This document shows, piece by piece, positions 24,158-24,287 of a stretch of DNA of 24,287 nt. This DNA comes from Candidatus Bathyarchaeota archaeon. GTDB taxonomy: Archaea > Thermoproteota > Bathyarchaeia > TCS64. The stretch is taken from assembly GCA_002726865.1 (NCBI GenBank), contig PBSW01000056.1:1-24287 (forward strand). The letters are read 5' to 3'. The position numbers and the translations under genes were made by a program. The notes beneath the pieces are model-generated. The model was not told the DNA's origin. It saw only the letters and a list, made by a program, of their open reading frames with translations, and did no database searches. The stretch's first letter is position 1. The number at the start of each line of letters is the position of its first letter.

Positions 24158-24287
24158 TATATTCGCATATGTAACCAGTTCCATCATCGGTGCGATCACA
24201 TTTATTTTTGCAGGAAACGATGCGATGTATGCCATAACGATTGTGTTATGGCTTTTTGCAGGGTATGATGGGTATAATCAAGCGAAA
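24147..24287 (+). CDS. N-terminal part of a small membrane protein, cut by window edge
   Basis: 47 codons open to the window edge from TTG 24147, preceded directly by an in-frame TAA, overlapping the upstream stop. Residues MAIDIFAYVTSSIIGAITFI then FAG-NDAMYAITIVLWLFAGYDG show two hydrophobic spans. No family recognised. Overlap implies coupling to the PD-(D/E)XK-like gene. Confidence 0.5.
   Translation, partial: MAIDIFAYVTSSIIGAITFIFAGNDAMYAITIVLWLFAGYDGYNQAK

Noticed and set aside
1..24287. CRISPR arrays, insertion sequences, replication origin boxes
   Set aside because: No regularly spaced repeats, transposase reading frames or clustered origin-type repeats were seen.

Overview
The window is archaeal chromosome. 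Archaeal hallmarks are sn-glycerol-1-phosphate dehydrogenase (ether-lipid stereochemistry), a proteasome beta subunit, the KH/beta-CASP termination factor aCPSF1, a two-AAA Cdc48, Nob1, FEN-1 with a PIP box, a Tma20/MCT-1-like PUA protein and TATA-type promoter boxes about 25-35 bases upstream of starts. SepF suggests an FtsZ-dividing lineage. Taken together this looks like a TACK-type archaeon, perhaps of the Bathyarchaeia kind; the exact lineage is inference.

Layout. 1-6700 is mostly minus strand: an N-acyl-D-amino-acid deacylase cut by the window edge, a dihydroorotase/allantoinase-type amidohydrolase with an apparent CTG start, Nob1 and NAD kinase (one unit), protein-L-isoaspartate methyltransferase, and a family III CoA-transferase. 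6.8-15.3 kb is a core-information block: a one-helix membrane peptide, a PUA protein divergent from SepF, a proteasome beta - aCPSF1 operon (minus), then glycerol-1-phosphate dehydrogenase and a cdc48 - small winged-helix - FEN-1 unit (plus). 15.26-16.1 kb is a gene desert with hairpins and palindromes. 16.1-18.3 kb is accessory: a 43-residue membrane peptide, an HPP membrane protein, an SRA-like/HNH modification-dependent nuclease overlapped by a small partner, and a divergent TusA-like protein. 18.4-19.25 kb holds three tRNA genes: Ala(UGC), Phe(GAA) and Val(GAC), all with encoded CCA.

The most interesting part is 19.85-23.3 kb. Three overlapping plus-strand genes behind one TATA box encode (i) a short SMC ATPase of about 682 residues whose head motifs resemble Smc5/Smc6 rather than bacterial/archaeal condensin Smc, (ii) a ScpA-like kleisin, and (iii) a tandem winged-helix protein whose C-terminal part resembles the Nse1/Nse3(MAGE) KITE family. 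This is a complete candidate SMC-kleisin-KITE complex in three genes, a compact archaeal Smc5/6-type machine with short arms and no recognisable hinge or zinc hook. It is followed by a PD-(D/E)XK-like protein and a truncated membrane-protein gene.

Translation signals repeat in this genome. A GGTGA or GGTGG motif 5-7 bases before the start decides several starts (dihydroorotase CTG, CoA-transferase, winged-helix protein, Cdc48), and TTG starts are common. No CRISPR array, insertion sequence or rRNA gene was seen.
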